A stretch of DNA of 30,241 nucleotides from Betaproteobacteria bacterium (GCA_025363575.1 JANYDM010000144.1:1-30241), one strand, 5' to 3'; positions 15,675 to 24,298 are shown, counted from the stretch's first letter. Program-made: numbers and translations. Notes: generated by a model from the letters alone, not told the origin.

Positions 15675-17147
15675 TCAATTCGGCAATTGCGCGAGCTGCG
15701 GCCTGAATTGCGCCTGCCACTTCGCGGCGAGCAGCGCGCGCGGCACGAGCGCGCCGCGCAGGACTACGCGGTCGATGCGCCGCGTGTTGGCGATATTGTC
15801 GAGCGGATTGGCGTCGAGCACGATGAAATCCGCATTGCGGCCCGCCGCCACCAACCCGGTATTGACGTGCGCGACCGCCGCCGCATCACGCGTCGCGGCG
15901 ACAATCGCCTCATTGGGCGTCATGCCGATGGCAACCATGCTTTCGAGATCGAGATGGTTGAAATAGCCGATCCAGAAACGCGCTTGGCCGGTGTCCGTGC
16001 CGGAGACAATCTGCATGCCGGCCGCGCGCAACAGCATCGCGTTGCGGCCGTCGCGCTCGAAATTGCCGCGTGCGCGCGCGACGGCTTCGGGCGTCATCTT
16101 GCGCAGCGGATCGCCCCAATGCGCCTCGATATCGCGCGACGAATAGGTCGCGCGCAACAGCGGATCGTCCAGCCACGCCGGACGCCCGCCGCCCTGCGTG
16201 TTCATCCACGCGGTAATCAGCGACAGCGTGATCCACTGGTTCGGCCGGTCGTTGCGCGCGATGCGTTCCTTCACGATCGAGATCAACTCGTCATCGACGA
16301 CGTCGCCGCCGCGCACGGGCACGTGCAGCCAGCCTTCGATGCCCGCGCGCATCAACGCCTTCGCGTCGGCGAGCTTCACGTTGTGCACGGCGACCGGCAC
16401 GTTGAACCGGTGGGCTTCGTCGGCAATCGCGCGATACAACGGTGGTGTCAACGTGGGTTTGCGTCCGCCGCGATCGTCCACCCAGATCTTGATGAACTCC
16501 GGCTGCATGCGCACGTAGTCGCGCACGGCCGCGCGGACCTCCTCGACCGTGGACACCGGGTAAGCGACGTCGACGCGCGACGGGTGGCCCTGCGCGCCCG
16601 ATCCCGGCCACGCCATGCCGGCGCCGGCGGTGCGGAACAGCGCTGCGCCCGGCACGACTTCGGCGCGCAGCCCCAACGGCACGTCACCCCAGTTCGTGCG
16701 GCCGCCCTTCATATCCGAGCGATCGACGAGGTCGCCGACGCCGATGGCCGCGCCCACGCCGTGATAAGCAAGTCGCCGCATATGATCGATCAAATTCTCG
16801 CGCGTAAAGTCCTGCTTCGACATAGTGCCCCGGGCAACGTCCTGGAAACCAAAGTGCCCGTGCAGGTCGACGAGCGCCGGCATTACGGTCTTGCCGGTGA
16901 GGTTTACGTGCGTGGCGCCCGCGGGCACGTTCACTTCGCCGCGCCGCCCGACGCGCGCAAACCGGTCGTCGGCGACGACGATCACCGCGTTCTCGATGGG
17001 CGGGCTGCCATCACCCGTGATCAGGCGCGCGCCCTCGTATACCGTGACTGTCTTGCCGGCAGTGTCGATTTCGGGCGCACTGCAGGCAGCCAGCAAAATG
17101 ATTGCAGCACCGATGAACCCCGCGGTGACGTAATTCGCGTTTATCAA
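15675..17147 (-). CDS. amidohydrolase-family lipoprotein
   Basis: A 490-residue metal-dependent amidohydrolase. Visible metal-site features are HGHFGF (HXH), an EFIKIWVDD strand end, VHNVKLADAK and SGTDTG with the late Asp. The TTG at 17147 is my chosen start: GGGAGG lies seven bases upstream and it opens a lipoprotein signal peptide with lipobox LLAAC (Cys22). A start further upstream at an ATG would add a region with no signal and would overlap the preceding gene. Relatives are imidazolonepropionase- and prolidase-like exported enzymes; the substrate is not evident. It follows the dehydrogenase gene by ten bases. Confidence 0.82.
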   Translation of the reverse strand: MINANYVTAGFIGAAIILLAACSAPEIDTAGKTVTVYEGARLITGDGSPPIENAVIVVADDRFARVGRRGEVNVPAGATHVNLTGKTVMPALVDLHGHFGFQDVARGTMSKQDFTRENLIDHMRRLAYHGVGAAIGVGDLVDRSDMKGGRTNWGDVPLGLRAEVVPGAALFRTAGAGMAWPGSGAQGHPSRVDVAYPVSTVEEVRAAVRDYVRMQPEFIKIWVDDRGGRKPTLTPPLYRAIADEAHRFNVPVAVHNVKLADAKALMRAGIEGWLHVPVRGGDVVDDELISIVKERIARNDRPNQWITLSLITAWMNTQGGGRPAWLDDPLLRATYSSRDIEAHWGDPLRKMTPEAVARARGNFERDGRNAMLLRAAGMQIVSGTDTGQARFWIGYFNHLDLESMVAIGMTPNEAIVAATRDAAAVAHVNTGLVAAGRNADFIVLDANPLDNIANTRRIDRVVLRGALVPRALLAAKWQAQFRPQLAQLPN

Positions 17148-17157
17148 ACCCGCCTCC

Positions 17158-18054
17158 CTAGCGTTTGATGCCGGACAGATCTTCGTACAGCAGGCCCATG
17201 GATGCATTGTCGAGCTCGGCGCGCCCGGTCGCGCAGAGCGCGGCAAGCATTTGCGCGCCGAGTGCAGTGACAGGCATGTAGGAGCCGCACGCCACCCCGG
17301 CGCCGAGCGCGAGCTTGATGTCCTTCAGCATGAGGTTTGAGCGAAATCCCGGCGCCAGCGTGCCGTCGAGCAGTCGCTTGCCGTGGTTTTCGAGGACAAA
17401 GCTTTTGGCGGTGCCGCCAAGCAGCGCGTCGCGCACCTTGTAGGGATCGATATTCATTTTCTTCGCCAGCGCGAACGCTTCGGCCACGCCCATCATCGTC
17501 GCCGTGTTGACCAGCTGATTGCACGACTTGCACAGCTGGCCGGCGCCGCTTGCGCCGATATGCGTAAAAGTCTTGCCGATCGCCTTGAACACCGGCATGC
17601 AGCGTTCGACGATCGCAGCGTCGCCGCCTATCATGCACGACAGCGTGCCGTCGATCGCTCCCTTGGGTCCGCCGCTGATCGGTGAATCGATGAAATGCGC
17701 GCCTTTGTCCGTGATGCGCCGCGCGAAGTCGACCGTCGCGGTCGCCGAGATCGTGCTGCAGTCGATGACGACCGCATCCTTCGCGATGCCCTGCACGACG
17801 CCGTCGTCGCCGAACAGAACTTTCTCGACATCCGGCGTGTCGGGCACGCAGAGCAGCACGACTTCAGCCGCGCGCGCGACGCCGGCGGGCGATTTGCCGT
17901 CCGTTGCTCCGGCGGATACCAGCTCATCGACTTTGCCGCGGCTGCGGTTATGCACTGTGACTTTGAACCCTGCCTTGAGCAAATTTTTTGCCATGGCGTG
18001 GCCCATGATGCCAAGGCCGATGAATCCAAGAGGTGTAGTCGTCGTGACTGTCAT
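17158..18054 (-). CDS. NAD(P)-dependent beta-hydroxyacid dehydrogenase
   Basis: A 298-residue protein of the 3-hydroxyisobutyrate dehydrogenase / tartronate semialdehyde reductase family. The N-terminal Rossmann motif is GFIGLGIMGHAMAKNL, the substrate loop is DSPISGGPKGA, and the catalytic lysine is in GQLCKSCNQLV. The C-terminal domain is all-helical. I chose the ATG at 18054, which has AGGAA upstream; a longer start at 18111 adds an unrelated leader. Substrate cannot be told from sequence. It is divergent from a Bug receptor gene across 94 bases and ahead of the amidohydrolase, so a catabolic role with an imported organic acid is possible. Confidence 0.87.
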   Translation of the reverse strand: MTVTTTTPLGFIGLGIMGHAMAKNLLKAGFKVTVHNRSRGKVDELVSAGATDGKSPAGVARAAEVVLLCVPDTPDVEKVLFGDDGVVQGIAKDAVVIDCSTISATATVDFARRITDKGAHFIDSPISGGPKGAIDGTLSCMIGGDAAIVERCMPVFKAIGKTFTHIGASGAGQLCKSCNQLVNTATMMGVAEAFALAKKMNIDPYKVRDALLGGTAKSFVLENHGKRLLDGTLAPGFRSNLMLKDIKLALGAGVACGSYMPVTALGAQMLAALCATGRAELDNASMGLLYEDLSGIKR

Positions 18055-18148
18055 CTGCCGTTCCTGTGAGAGATAAAAAGCAAGTTGACAATCTAGTTCC
18101 CTCGCCCACAATACGCAAGCTAAAACCGTCCGTCATGGGCTCACTCCA

Positions 18149-19117
18149 ATGAAAAAATTTCTCGCGCTTCTCTTGCTGACATTGCTGCCCGGCGCAACGA
18201 CGCTTGTGCAGGCCCAGAACTACCCGGCGAAATCCGTGCGTATCGTCGTTGGCTTCACGCCGGGCGGCGTCACGGACGTGGCGGCACGCATCATCGCGCA
18301 GAAACTGACCGAGCTCTGGGGACAAACGGTCGTCGTCGACAACCGTCCGGGCGCGAGCGGCATCATAGGCGCCGAGTCGGTGGCGAAAGCGGCACCCGAC
18401 GGCTACACACTGCTGGTAGCGCCGCAGACCAGCACGTCGGTCGCGACCACGCTCTATCCCAAGCTCCCCTACGACGTCGTGCGCGACATTCCCATCATCA
18501 CCGTGCTGGGATCGTCGCCGCAACTGCTCGTGCTGCATCCGTCGCTGCCGCCGCGCTCGTTCAAGGAGTTCGTGCCTTTCGCGAAGGCGAATTACAAAAC
18601 GTTGAGCTTCGGCTCGGGCGGCCTCGGCTCGACGCCGCACCTTGCCGGCGAACTGCTGAACCTTTCGCTGCAGATCAAGATGGTGCACATCCCGTACAAA
18701 GGAGAAAACACCGCCATTGCCGACGTGCTGGGCGGCCAGTTGCCGCTGATGTTCTCCAGCCTGCCCGTTTCTTTACCGTTGTCCAAAGCCGGCAAGCTGC
18801 GCGCACTGGCGATTACCAGCCCGCAGCGCACGCCGCTCGCACCGGAGTACCCGACGATTGCCGAATCCGGAATTCCCGGATTTGAAACCGCGACCTGGGT
18901 GGGCCTGCATGCGCCCGGCAATATCAACAAGGACCTGCTTGTGCGCCTCAACGCCGACGTAATCAAAGTATTGAATTTGCCGGATACGCGCGAACGCCTG
19001 GCACAACAAGGCATAGACCGTGTCGGCAACTCGCCCGACGAAGCCGCCGCTTACGTGAAATCCGAGACCGTCAAGTGGGCGAAGGTGATCAAAGCTGCGA
19101 ACGTGCGCATCGACTAG
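18149..19117 (+). CDS. Bug-family tripartite tricarboxylate receptor
   Basis: A 322-residue periplasmic binding protein of the TctC/Bug family. It has a cleavable signal peptide (MKKFLALLLLTLLPGATTLV, cleavage near AQN), then YPAKSVRIVVGFTPGGVTDVAARIIAQKL and GQTVVVDNRPGASGIIGAESVAKAAPDGYTLL-type blocks that define the family. Such proteins bind small carboxylates or other compounds for tripartite uptake or act as orphan sensors. No membrane subunits (TctA/TctB) are nearby. The next gene, oxyR, starts 12 bases after its stop. Confidence 0.9.
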   Translation: MKKFLALLLLTLLPGATTLVQAQNYPAKSVRIVVGFTPGGVTDVAARIIAQKLTELWGQTVVVDNRPGASGIIGAESVAKAAPDGYTLLVAPQTSTSVATTLYPKLPYDVVRDIPIITVLGSSPQLLVLHPSLPPRSFKEFVPFAKANYKTLSFGSGGLGSTPHLAGELLNLSLQIKMVHIPYKGENTAIADVLGGQLPLMFSSLPVSLPLSKAGKLRALAITSPQRTPLAPEYPTIAESGIPGFETATWVGLHAPGNINKDLLVRLNADVIKVLNLPDTRERLAQQGIDRVGNSPDEAAAYVKSETVKWAKVIKAANVRID

Positions 19118-19129
19118 TCCGGAGCAGCA

Positions 19130-20071
19130 ATGACTCTGACCGAATTGCGCTACATCGTCGCGCTCGCGCGCGAACGCCACTTCGGGCGCGCGGCGGAGAA
19201 ATGTTTCGTCAGCCAGCCGACCCTGTCGGTCGCCATCAAGAAACTTGAGGAAGAGCTCGGCATCGCGCTGTTCGAGCGTCATACCTCGGACGTCACCGTG
19301 ACGCCCCTTGGTACCCGCATCATCGAGCAGGCGCAGCGCGTGCTGGAAGAGACAGCCGCAATTAAACACATTGCCGCGCAGGGCAAAGACCAGCTCGCCA
19401 CACCATTGCGCGTCGGCGCGATTTACACCGTGGGCCCGTATCTGCTGCCGCAATTGATTCCCCTCATGCACAAGCGCGCGCCGCAGATGCCGCTCCTGTT
19501 GCAGGAGAACTACACCGCGAAGCTTGCCGCGGTGCTCCGGAACGGCGACCTCGACGTCGCGATCCTGTCGCTGCCGTTTGCCGAGACCGGCATCGTCACG
19601 CAAGCCGTTTACGACGAGCCGTTTCGCGTCGTGATGCCGGCGGACCACGCGTGGAGTAAAAAAGCGAAAATCACGGCCGCACAACTGTGCAACGAAACCC
19701 TGCTCCTGCTCGGCGCCGGCAATTGCTTCCGCGACCAGGTGCTGCAGACGTGCCCGAAGAGGGCACGGGCGGGCGCGAGCAACCTGCAGCAGGCCCTTGA
19801 AGGCAGCTCGCTCGAGACCATCCGCCACATGGTCGCCTCCGGGGTCGGTATCACGGTGTTGCCGTCGACGGCTGCGGAAAGCAAATCCGCCGCGAGCCCG
19901 TTGCTCGCAGTCAGGCCGTTCGCGGCGCCGCAACCCAGCCGGCGCATAGCGCTCGCATGGCGCGCAAGCTTTCCGCGTCCGCAGGCGATCGAGGCGCTGC
20001 GGCGGGCTGTGCTGGCGTGCAAGTTGCCGGGAACGACGCCGCTGCCGGACGCCAACATTCAGACTGGGTGA
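19130..20071 (+). CDS. oxyR: hydrogen peroxide-sensing LysR regulator OxyR
   Basis: A 313-residue LysR-type regulator. The winged helix (1-60) reads TLTELRYIVALARERHFGRA and SQPTLSVAIKKLEEELG. The redox cysteines fall at Cys199 and Cys208 in GNCFRDQVLQTC, the same spacing and numbering as in E. coli OxyR, followed by SSLETIRHMVASGVGITVLP. Oxidation to the disulfide should switch on target genes. It starts 12 bases after the Bug gene with a GGAGC ribosome site. A consensus OxyR site lies downstream in front of the rubrerythrin gene, about 92 bases past its stop codon. Confidence 0.93.
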   Translation: MTLTELRYIVALARERHFGRAAEKCFVSQPTLSVAIKKLEEELGIALFERHTSDVTVTPLGTRIIEQAQRVLEETAAIKHIAAQGKDQLATPLRVGAIYTVGPYLLPQLIPLMHKRAPQMPLLLQENYTAKLAAVLRNGDLDVAILSLPFAETGIVTQAVYDEPFRVVMPADHAWSKKAKITAAQLCNETLLLLGAGNCFRDQVLQTCPKRARAGASNLQQALEGSSLETIRHMVASGVGITVLPSTAAESKSAASPLLAVRPFAAPQPSRRIALAWRASFPRPQAIEALRRAVLACKLPGTTPLPDANIQTG

Positions 20072-20084
20072 TACAACTGAATTG

Positions 20085-20160
20085 GATTGCGGCCCAGGTA
20101 CCCGCCAAGCCCTGCCCATCCCCAACCCAGCCCACCCCTTAGAGGAGAAGGAGAAATTTC
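20085..20160. repeat. degenerate REP-like intergenic repeat
   Basis: A strongly strand-biased stretch (pyrimidine-rich CCCATCCCCAACCCAGCCC followed by CTTAGAGGAGAAGGAG) resembles the dispersed GGGTTGGGGTGGGGATG-type REP/hairpin elements seen between genes in many proteobacteria. A second, better preserved element of similar look is at 29111-29150. It lies between oxyR and its likely target site. Confidence 0.4.
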
Positions 20161-20163
20161 GTG

Positions 20164-20200
20164 ATAGTTGTAAACTATCATTTCTATAATAATAATCCAT
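20164..20200. promoter_or_regulatory. OxyR-type binding site
   Basis: The 15-base half ATAGTTGTAAACTAT (20164-20178) matches ATAGNTNNNANCTAT exactly and sits within an 8-base inverted repeat, TGATAGTT-GTA-AACTATCA. A weaker half (ATAATAATAATCCAT, 20186-20200) follows at the expected 22-base centre spacing. Together they fit the two-site arrangement used by OxyR tetramers. The site lies 79 bases before the rubrerythrin ATG and downstream of oxyR itself. Confidence 0.7.
20185..20190 (+). promoter_or_regulatory. probable -10 box of the rubrerythrin promoter
   Basis: A perfect TATAAT hexamer lies about 90 bases before the rubrerythrin start and inside the weak half of the OxyR site. No good -35 hexamer stands at the right distance, as expected for an activator-dependent promoter. 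An alternative is TTGTAA (20168-20173) with AATAAT (20191-20196) at a 17-base spacing. Confidence 0.5.
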
Positions 20201-20278
20201 TGGATCAATCGAGGCGGCGCTTCTAAGATGGCTTCCGTGGCAGCACAAAACCCACGCCAAACCATTACAGGAGAACTT

Positions 20279-20749
20279 ATGAAAACGGAATCCGCAACCC
20301 TCAAGAACCTCGAATCGGCATTCGCGGGTGAGTCGATGGCGCACATCAAGTACATGTATTTCGCAAAGATCTGCCGTGCCGCCGGCGACCTCGTGACGGC
20401 AAAAGTTTTCGAGGAAACCGCCGCGCAGGAAGTACAGCATGCATTCGGCCACCTCGACCTGCTCTACCCGGCGGTGGAAATGACGCCGGCGAAAGCACTC
20501 ACGATGGCGATTGAAGGCGAGACTTACGAGTACACCGAAATGTACCCGCAGTTCCGCCATCTCGCCGAGCAGGAAGGCAATCGGCAAGCAGTCGCCGAAA
20601 TGGACGAGCAGATCGTCGAATCGAAAGAGCACGCGCAGCGCTTCCAGGCGACGCTCGCGAAAGCCGCGAAACGTTTTGCCGCGCTCACGAAAGTCGAAGA
20701 GCGCCACGCGAACCAGTACCGCGCGACGCTGGCGAAAATCGCCGCTTAA
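20279..20749 (+). CDS. rubrerythrin (diiron, no rubredoxin domain)
   Basis: A 156-residue ferritin-like four-helix protein. Diiron ligands are suggested by FAGES (Glu18), EVQH (Glu51/His54), EGETYEY (about 80-85) and ESKEH (His118) in the expected helices. The usual C-terminal rubredoxin-like cysteines are missing; a separate rubredoxin gene follows 24 bases later. It reduces hydrogen peroxide with electrons from rubredoxin. The ATG at 20279 has a clear AGGAGA ribosome site; an upstream ATG would add a 17-residue leader with none. The OxyR site before it suggests peroxide induction. Confidence 0.9.
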   Translation: MKTESATLKNLESAFAGESMAHIKYMYFAKICRAAGDLVTAKVFEETAAQEVQHAFGHLDLLYPAVEMTPAKALTMAIEGETYEYTEMYPQFRHLAEQEGNRQAVAEMDEQIVESKEHAQRFQATLAKAAKRFAALTKVEERHANQYRATLAKIAA

Positions 20750-20773
20750 TCACACACCATCAGGAGACGGAAC

Positions 20774-20944
20774 ATGAAAAAGTGGCAATGCATAGTGTGC
20801 GGCTATACCTACGACGAAGCCGCCGGCGACCCGGAGCACGGCATCAAGGCGGGCACGCGCTGGGAGGACATACCGTCCGGCTGGTCGTGTCCTGACTGCG
20901 GCGTGGCGAAGGCGGATTTTGAGATGGTCCTGCTCGCCGCGTAA
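20774..20944 (+). CDS. rubredoxin
   Basis: A 56-residue protein with both rubredoxin knuckles: CIVCGYTYD near residue 6 and CPDCGVAK near 39. Typical [16 protein letters not shown] lies between them. The four cysteines bind a single iron. An AGGAGA site stands just before the ATG. It is too short for many gene callers, but every family position is in place. It would pass electrons from the reductase encoded next to the rubrerythrin encoded just before it. Confidence 0.93.
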   Translation: MKKWQCIVCGYTYDEAAGDPEHGIKAGTRWEDIPSGWSCPDCGVAKADFEMVLLAA

Positions 20945-20972
20945 TGCAGCGCTTGCAGTAAAATAGCAGCAC

Positions 20973-21004
20973 CAGCTTCGCCGGCCGCTCGGCCGACGAA
21001 GCTG
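20973..21004 (+). terminator. hairpin between rubredoxin and reductase
   Basis: An inverted repeat with arms CAGCTTCG and CGAAGCTG encloses a second stem CGGCC/GGCCG with a GCTC loop. It is followed by a short T-run (GTTTC). It could terminate or attenuate transcription so that the reductase gene is expressed less than the two upstream genes. The T-run is weak, so it may instead be a processing or stability element. Confidence 0.5.
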
Positions 21005-21028
21005 TTTCAATCCTGGAACGGCTCATCT

Positions 21029-22174
21029 ATGAACCCTATCGTCATCGTCGGCAGCGGGCTTGCCGGCTACAACGTCGCGCGCGAATTGCGCAAGCTCGAC
21101 AAGGAAGTCCCGCTCACGCTGATAGCGGCGGACAGCGCGCATTTTTATTCAAAGCCCATGCTGTCGAGCGCGCTCGGCTCCGGCAAGGCGCCGGCGGCGA
21201 TCGCAATGAACACCGCGGAACAAATGAGCGCTCAGCTCAATGCAACGGTGCGCGCGCATGTCCACGTGACTGCAATCGAGCCCGCACAACATGCAGTGCA
21301 CCTCTATCAGGAAACGTTGCATTATTCGAAGCTGGTGCTCGCGCTGGGCGCGGACCAGATCGTGCTCACGATCGCCGGCGACGCCGCCGAAAGCGTCATG
21401 ACTGTCAACGATCTCGGCGATTACACGAAGTTCCGCGCGGCGATTGCGGGCAAGGAAGCCGTCGCGGTAATCGGCGGCGGGCTGATCGGCTGCGAATTTG
21501 CGAACGACCTCACGAGCGGCGGATTTAAGGTCAGCGTGATCGACATCGCGCCGCAGCCGCTGTCGCGACTGCTGCCGCCTCAAGGCGCAGCGATGCTGCA
21601 AAGCAGGCTCGCCGCGCTGGGCGTCGACTGGCGCCTCGGCACCAGCGTGACCGCGATCGACGCCAGTGGCGACAAACTCCAGCTCACTTTGGCGAACGGC
21701 GAAAGCCTGCTCGTGGACTCGGTGCTGTCGGCAGTGGGCTTGCGTCCGCGCATCACGCTGGCGCAGGCGGCGGGACTCAAGACCAATCGCGGCATCACCG
21801 TCGACCGCAATCTTGCGACGAGCGATCCCGATATCTATGCCTTGGGCGACTGCGCCGAAGTCGCCGGGCTCGTGCTGCCGTACGTGATGCCCATCATGCA
21901 CTCGGCACGCGCGCTGGCCGCCACTCTTGCCGGCAAGCCGACGCCTGTCGCTTATCCGGCGATGCCCGTCCTCGTGAAAACGCCGGCATGTCCGACCATC
22001 ATCTCGCCGCCGCCGGCCGGCGTCGATGGCGAGTGGATCGTTACCGCGGATGCCGACGGCGTGAAATCGGTGTTTCAGGACGCCGCGGGAAAAATGCTGG
22101 GCTTTGCGCTGAACGGCAAAGCGACGGCCGAACGCGCTGCATTAACGCCGCAACTGCCGCCGGTACTTGCCTGA
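21029..22174 (+). CDS. FAD-dependent rubredoxin reductase
   Basis: A 381-residue pyridine nucleotide-disulfide reductase-type flavoprotein without a redox disulfide. The FAD site is VGSGLAGYNVAREL at the N-terminus, the NADH site is VIGGGLIGCEFAND near 148, and ALGDCAEV closes the FAD site. The C-terminal part (about 310-380) is a short rubredoxin reductase-type domain. It should move electrons from NADH to rubredoxin. It lies 84 bases after the rubredoxin gene, separated by a hairpin. Confidence 0.88.
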   Translation: MNPIVIVGSGLAGYNVARELRKLDKEVPLTLIAADSAHFYSKPMLSSALGSGKAPAAIAMNTAEQMSAQLNATVRAHVHVTAIEPAQHAVHLYQETLHYSKLVLALGADQIVLTIAGDAAESVMTVNDLGDYTKFRAAIAGKEAVAVIGGGLIGCEFANDLTSGGFKVSVIDIAPQPLSRLLPPQGAAMLQSRLAALGVDWRLGTSVTAIDASGDKLQLTLANGESLLVDSVLSAVGLRPRITLAQAAGLKTNRGITVDRNLATSDPDIYALGDCAEVAGLVLPYVMPIMHSARALAATLAGKPTPVAYPAMPVLVKTPACPTIISPPPAGVDGEWIVTADADGVKSVFQDAAGKMLGFALNGKATAERAALTPQLPPVLA

Positions 22175-22223
22175 AGAGCCTTTAGCCCGGGAGACAGGCG
22201 TTGTTGCTTGCTTCATCCTTGAT

Positions 22224-23090
22224 TTACTTACTACCGGGCCAGCAGCGCGCAATCGCGTTTTCTATCCAGGCTATTTCTGGATCCAGCGTACTGTAACTGA
22301 CGCCATCGCCCCCGCTGTCCGTGCCTCTGCTGATGCGATGCAGGGCTGCCGACCGCAAATTGGCGTCGTTGACCGCGTAACCCAGACGCGCATAGCGCTC
22401 CGCCTCGATGGCGGTTTCCTCGCGCGGCCCGTCGCCAAACCAGATCCAGCGCGCGACGAATTGCTGCGCGAGTTGCTTTAACTCGCGATAGTCGGCTTCC
22501 GCCAGCGCCTCGGGCGGATCAATCTCGTTGTATTCCGCGGCGCCGCTGGCGGACAGTCGCCAGGAGCGGCTCCATTCCGCCGCGCCCTGCGTCGACCACA
22601 GTTCGATGACGCCATCGGCGGGCTCGCGCGCGATGCGGAAGAGCGCGTCTTCGGTGCCCGTCAGCATGTAACCGCAGCACTCGTCGCTGCCGGTGCGTAT
22701 GGCAGTCAACGCCAGCGCCAGATAGCCGCCGGCGTTTACGCGTATTGCGACCGATGGATCAGCGTCAGCGATCTCGATGTTCTCGATCAGTTTTTCGGTC
22801 AACTCGCCGCGCTTGATGACCGCCGTGCCGTGCACGCCGCTGCCGGCCGCTACCCAATCCGCCTCCACCACAAGATCGGGATACTCGCCCGACGCAATTG
22901 CGAACGGCGGGAACGGGATGCCGCTTTGCGCCTTGAAGCTGTAATGCAGCTTATCGGCGGAATGCATTTCGTCGCATTCGCCGTCGAGCTGGTGCTCGGC
23001 AAACAGCACCTTGAGCCGCGCATCGAATGCCGGCAATTGCGCCGGCGCGCCACTTACCTTGAATACGACGTGGGTCAGCATCACTTTCAT
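22224..23090 (-). CDS. hypothetical protein, unknown family
   Basis: A 288-residue soluble protein that I cannot assign. The N-terminus MKVMLTHVVFKVSGAPAQLP and the block SGEYPDLVVEADWVAAGSG suggest alternating strands; the C-terminal half contains a helix-rich stretch (ADYRELKQLAQQFVARWIWF). There is no signal peptide or membrane segment. Its ATG overlaps the stop of the MFS gene (ATGA), so the two are probably co-translated. It ends the minus-strand run and is convergent with the rubredoxin reductase gene. Confidence 0.72.
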   Translation of the reverse strand: MKVMLTHVVFKVSGAPAQLPAFDARLKVLFAEHQLDGECDEMHSADKLHYSFKAQSGIPFPPFAIASGEYPDLVVEADWVAAGSGVHGTAVIKRGELTEKLIENIEIADADPSVAIRVNAGGYLALALTAIRTGSDECCGYMLTGTEDALFRIAREPADGVIELWSTQGAAEWSRSWRLSASGAAEYNEIDPPEALAEADYRELKQLAQQFVARWIWFGDGPREETAIEAERYARLGYAVNDANLRSAALHRISRGTDSGGDGVSYSTLDPEIAWIENAIARCWPGSK

Positions 23091-24298
23091 CGCGTCTCTC
23101 CCGCGCGAAAGCGCGCAACCAGAAAATACGGCAGGCTGCCCGCGAGCGTCGCCACGCCGATCAACGTGAATGCCGGCGTATAGCTGCCGCTGACCGCGAC
23201 CGTCAGCCAGAATACGACCGGCGCAACTACGATGCCCATGAACGTGAATGTGATGACCGCACCGGTCGCCAGCGCGACGTTTTCGCCGGACGTAATGCGC
23301 GCGACTTCGGCGATGTAGATGCCGTTCCAGCCGAACGCGCTGGCGCCGCATGCCGCACACAATGCGATGATGGCCGCGTACGGCCACTGCGGCGACACCA
23401 GCGTTATGGCAAGCGCGCACAAGGTCATCGTCACGCCGAGCAATCCGAGCACAAGGCGCGCGCGATCAAAATAGTCCGCGAGCCCGCCCCACACCATGCG
23501 ACCCGCAATGCCGGCGAACATCGCCGACGAATACGCGGCGCCCGCGTCGATGAGGCTCATGCCTGTGCGCTCCGTCAGGAATACCACAAGGAAGCTGCCG
23601 AAACACATCTGCGCGCCTGCGTACGTAAATGACGTGAACGCGCCGAGGCGCAACTCGGGTTGTTTGAGCACCATGCGCAGCAGGAACAGATGCGAGCCAT
23701 GCCCGGGCGGCCGCGTGCCGGTGCGCTCAGCATCGAAACGTTCGCGCGCCGTCTGCAGCAGAACCGCGAACAGCACGCACAGGACCGCAACGACCGTCGC
23801 TGCGGTGCGCCAGCCCCAGGCCACGCTCAGGCCCGGCAGTAACACGCCGGCAAAAACGCCGCCCAGCGTCACGCCCGATTGACGTATGGACATGATGATG
23901 TTGCGCAAGCGGTCGGGGGTCCGCGCGGCGAGCAGCGCGGAACTCGCCGGCGTGACGGGACCATAGGCGAGCCCCATCGCAAGCGCGCCGCCCGCGATTA
24001 CCGCAGGCACCGCGCTCATGAACAGCAGAATGCCGCCGGCCGCCCAGAGCAGGCAGCGCTGGCTCACGCGCACCGGGCCGCTGCGCATTACGCTTGCGCC
24101 GCCGAGCGGCGCTGCGTACGCCGCCGCCAAAAACACGAGCGCCGTAAACAGGCCGACAGAGTTCGCCGTCAAGCCGATCTCCGCCTGTGCGGCCGGCGCC
24201 AGTACGGCAGGCGCATAAACCGCCATCGATATCAGCGCCTGCGCGAGTGTAGCCAGCGTGAGCGCGACGATCAGTTCGCGCGTATCGGCAGCGCTCAC
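23087..24298 (-). CDS. MFS transporter
   Basis: A 403-residue protein with about twelve membrane helices and a cytoplasmic loop in the middle (RERFDAERTGTRPPGHGSHL). The motif between helices 2 and 3 is reduced, but GGLADYFDRARLVLG in the second half fits the family. Substrate is not evident. It overlaps the end of metY by four bases and the following unknown gene by four bases, so the three form a translation chain. Confidence 0.87.
   Translation of the reverse strand: MSAADTRELIVALTLATLAQALISMAVYAPAVLAPAAQAEIGLTANSVGLFTALVFLAAAYAAPLGGASVMRSGPVRVSQRCLLWAAGGILLFMSAVPAVIAGGALAMGLAYGPVTPASSALLAARTPDRLRNIIMSIRQSGVTLGGVFAGVLLPGLSVAWGWRTAATVVAVLCVLFAVLLQTARERFDAERTGTRPPGHGSHLFLLRMVLKQPELRLGAFTSFTYAGAQMCFGSFLVVFLTERTGMSLIDAGAAYSSAMFAGIAGRMVWGGLADYFDRARLVLGLLGVTMTLCALAITLVSPQWPYAAIIALCAACGASAFGWNGIYIAEVARITSGENVALATGAVITFTFMGIVVAPVVFWLTVAVSGSYTPAFTLIGVATLAGSLPYFLVARFRAGETR

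Noticed and set aside
15618..17168. A 516-codon open frame opposite the amidohydrolase
   Set aside because: The same low-complexity Arg/His composition, and the other strand has clear amidohydrolase motifs.
18773..20707. A 644-codon minus-strand frame across the Bug, oxyR and rubrerythrin genes
   Set aside because: It spans three real genes and an intergenic region and has no recognisable domain.
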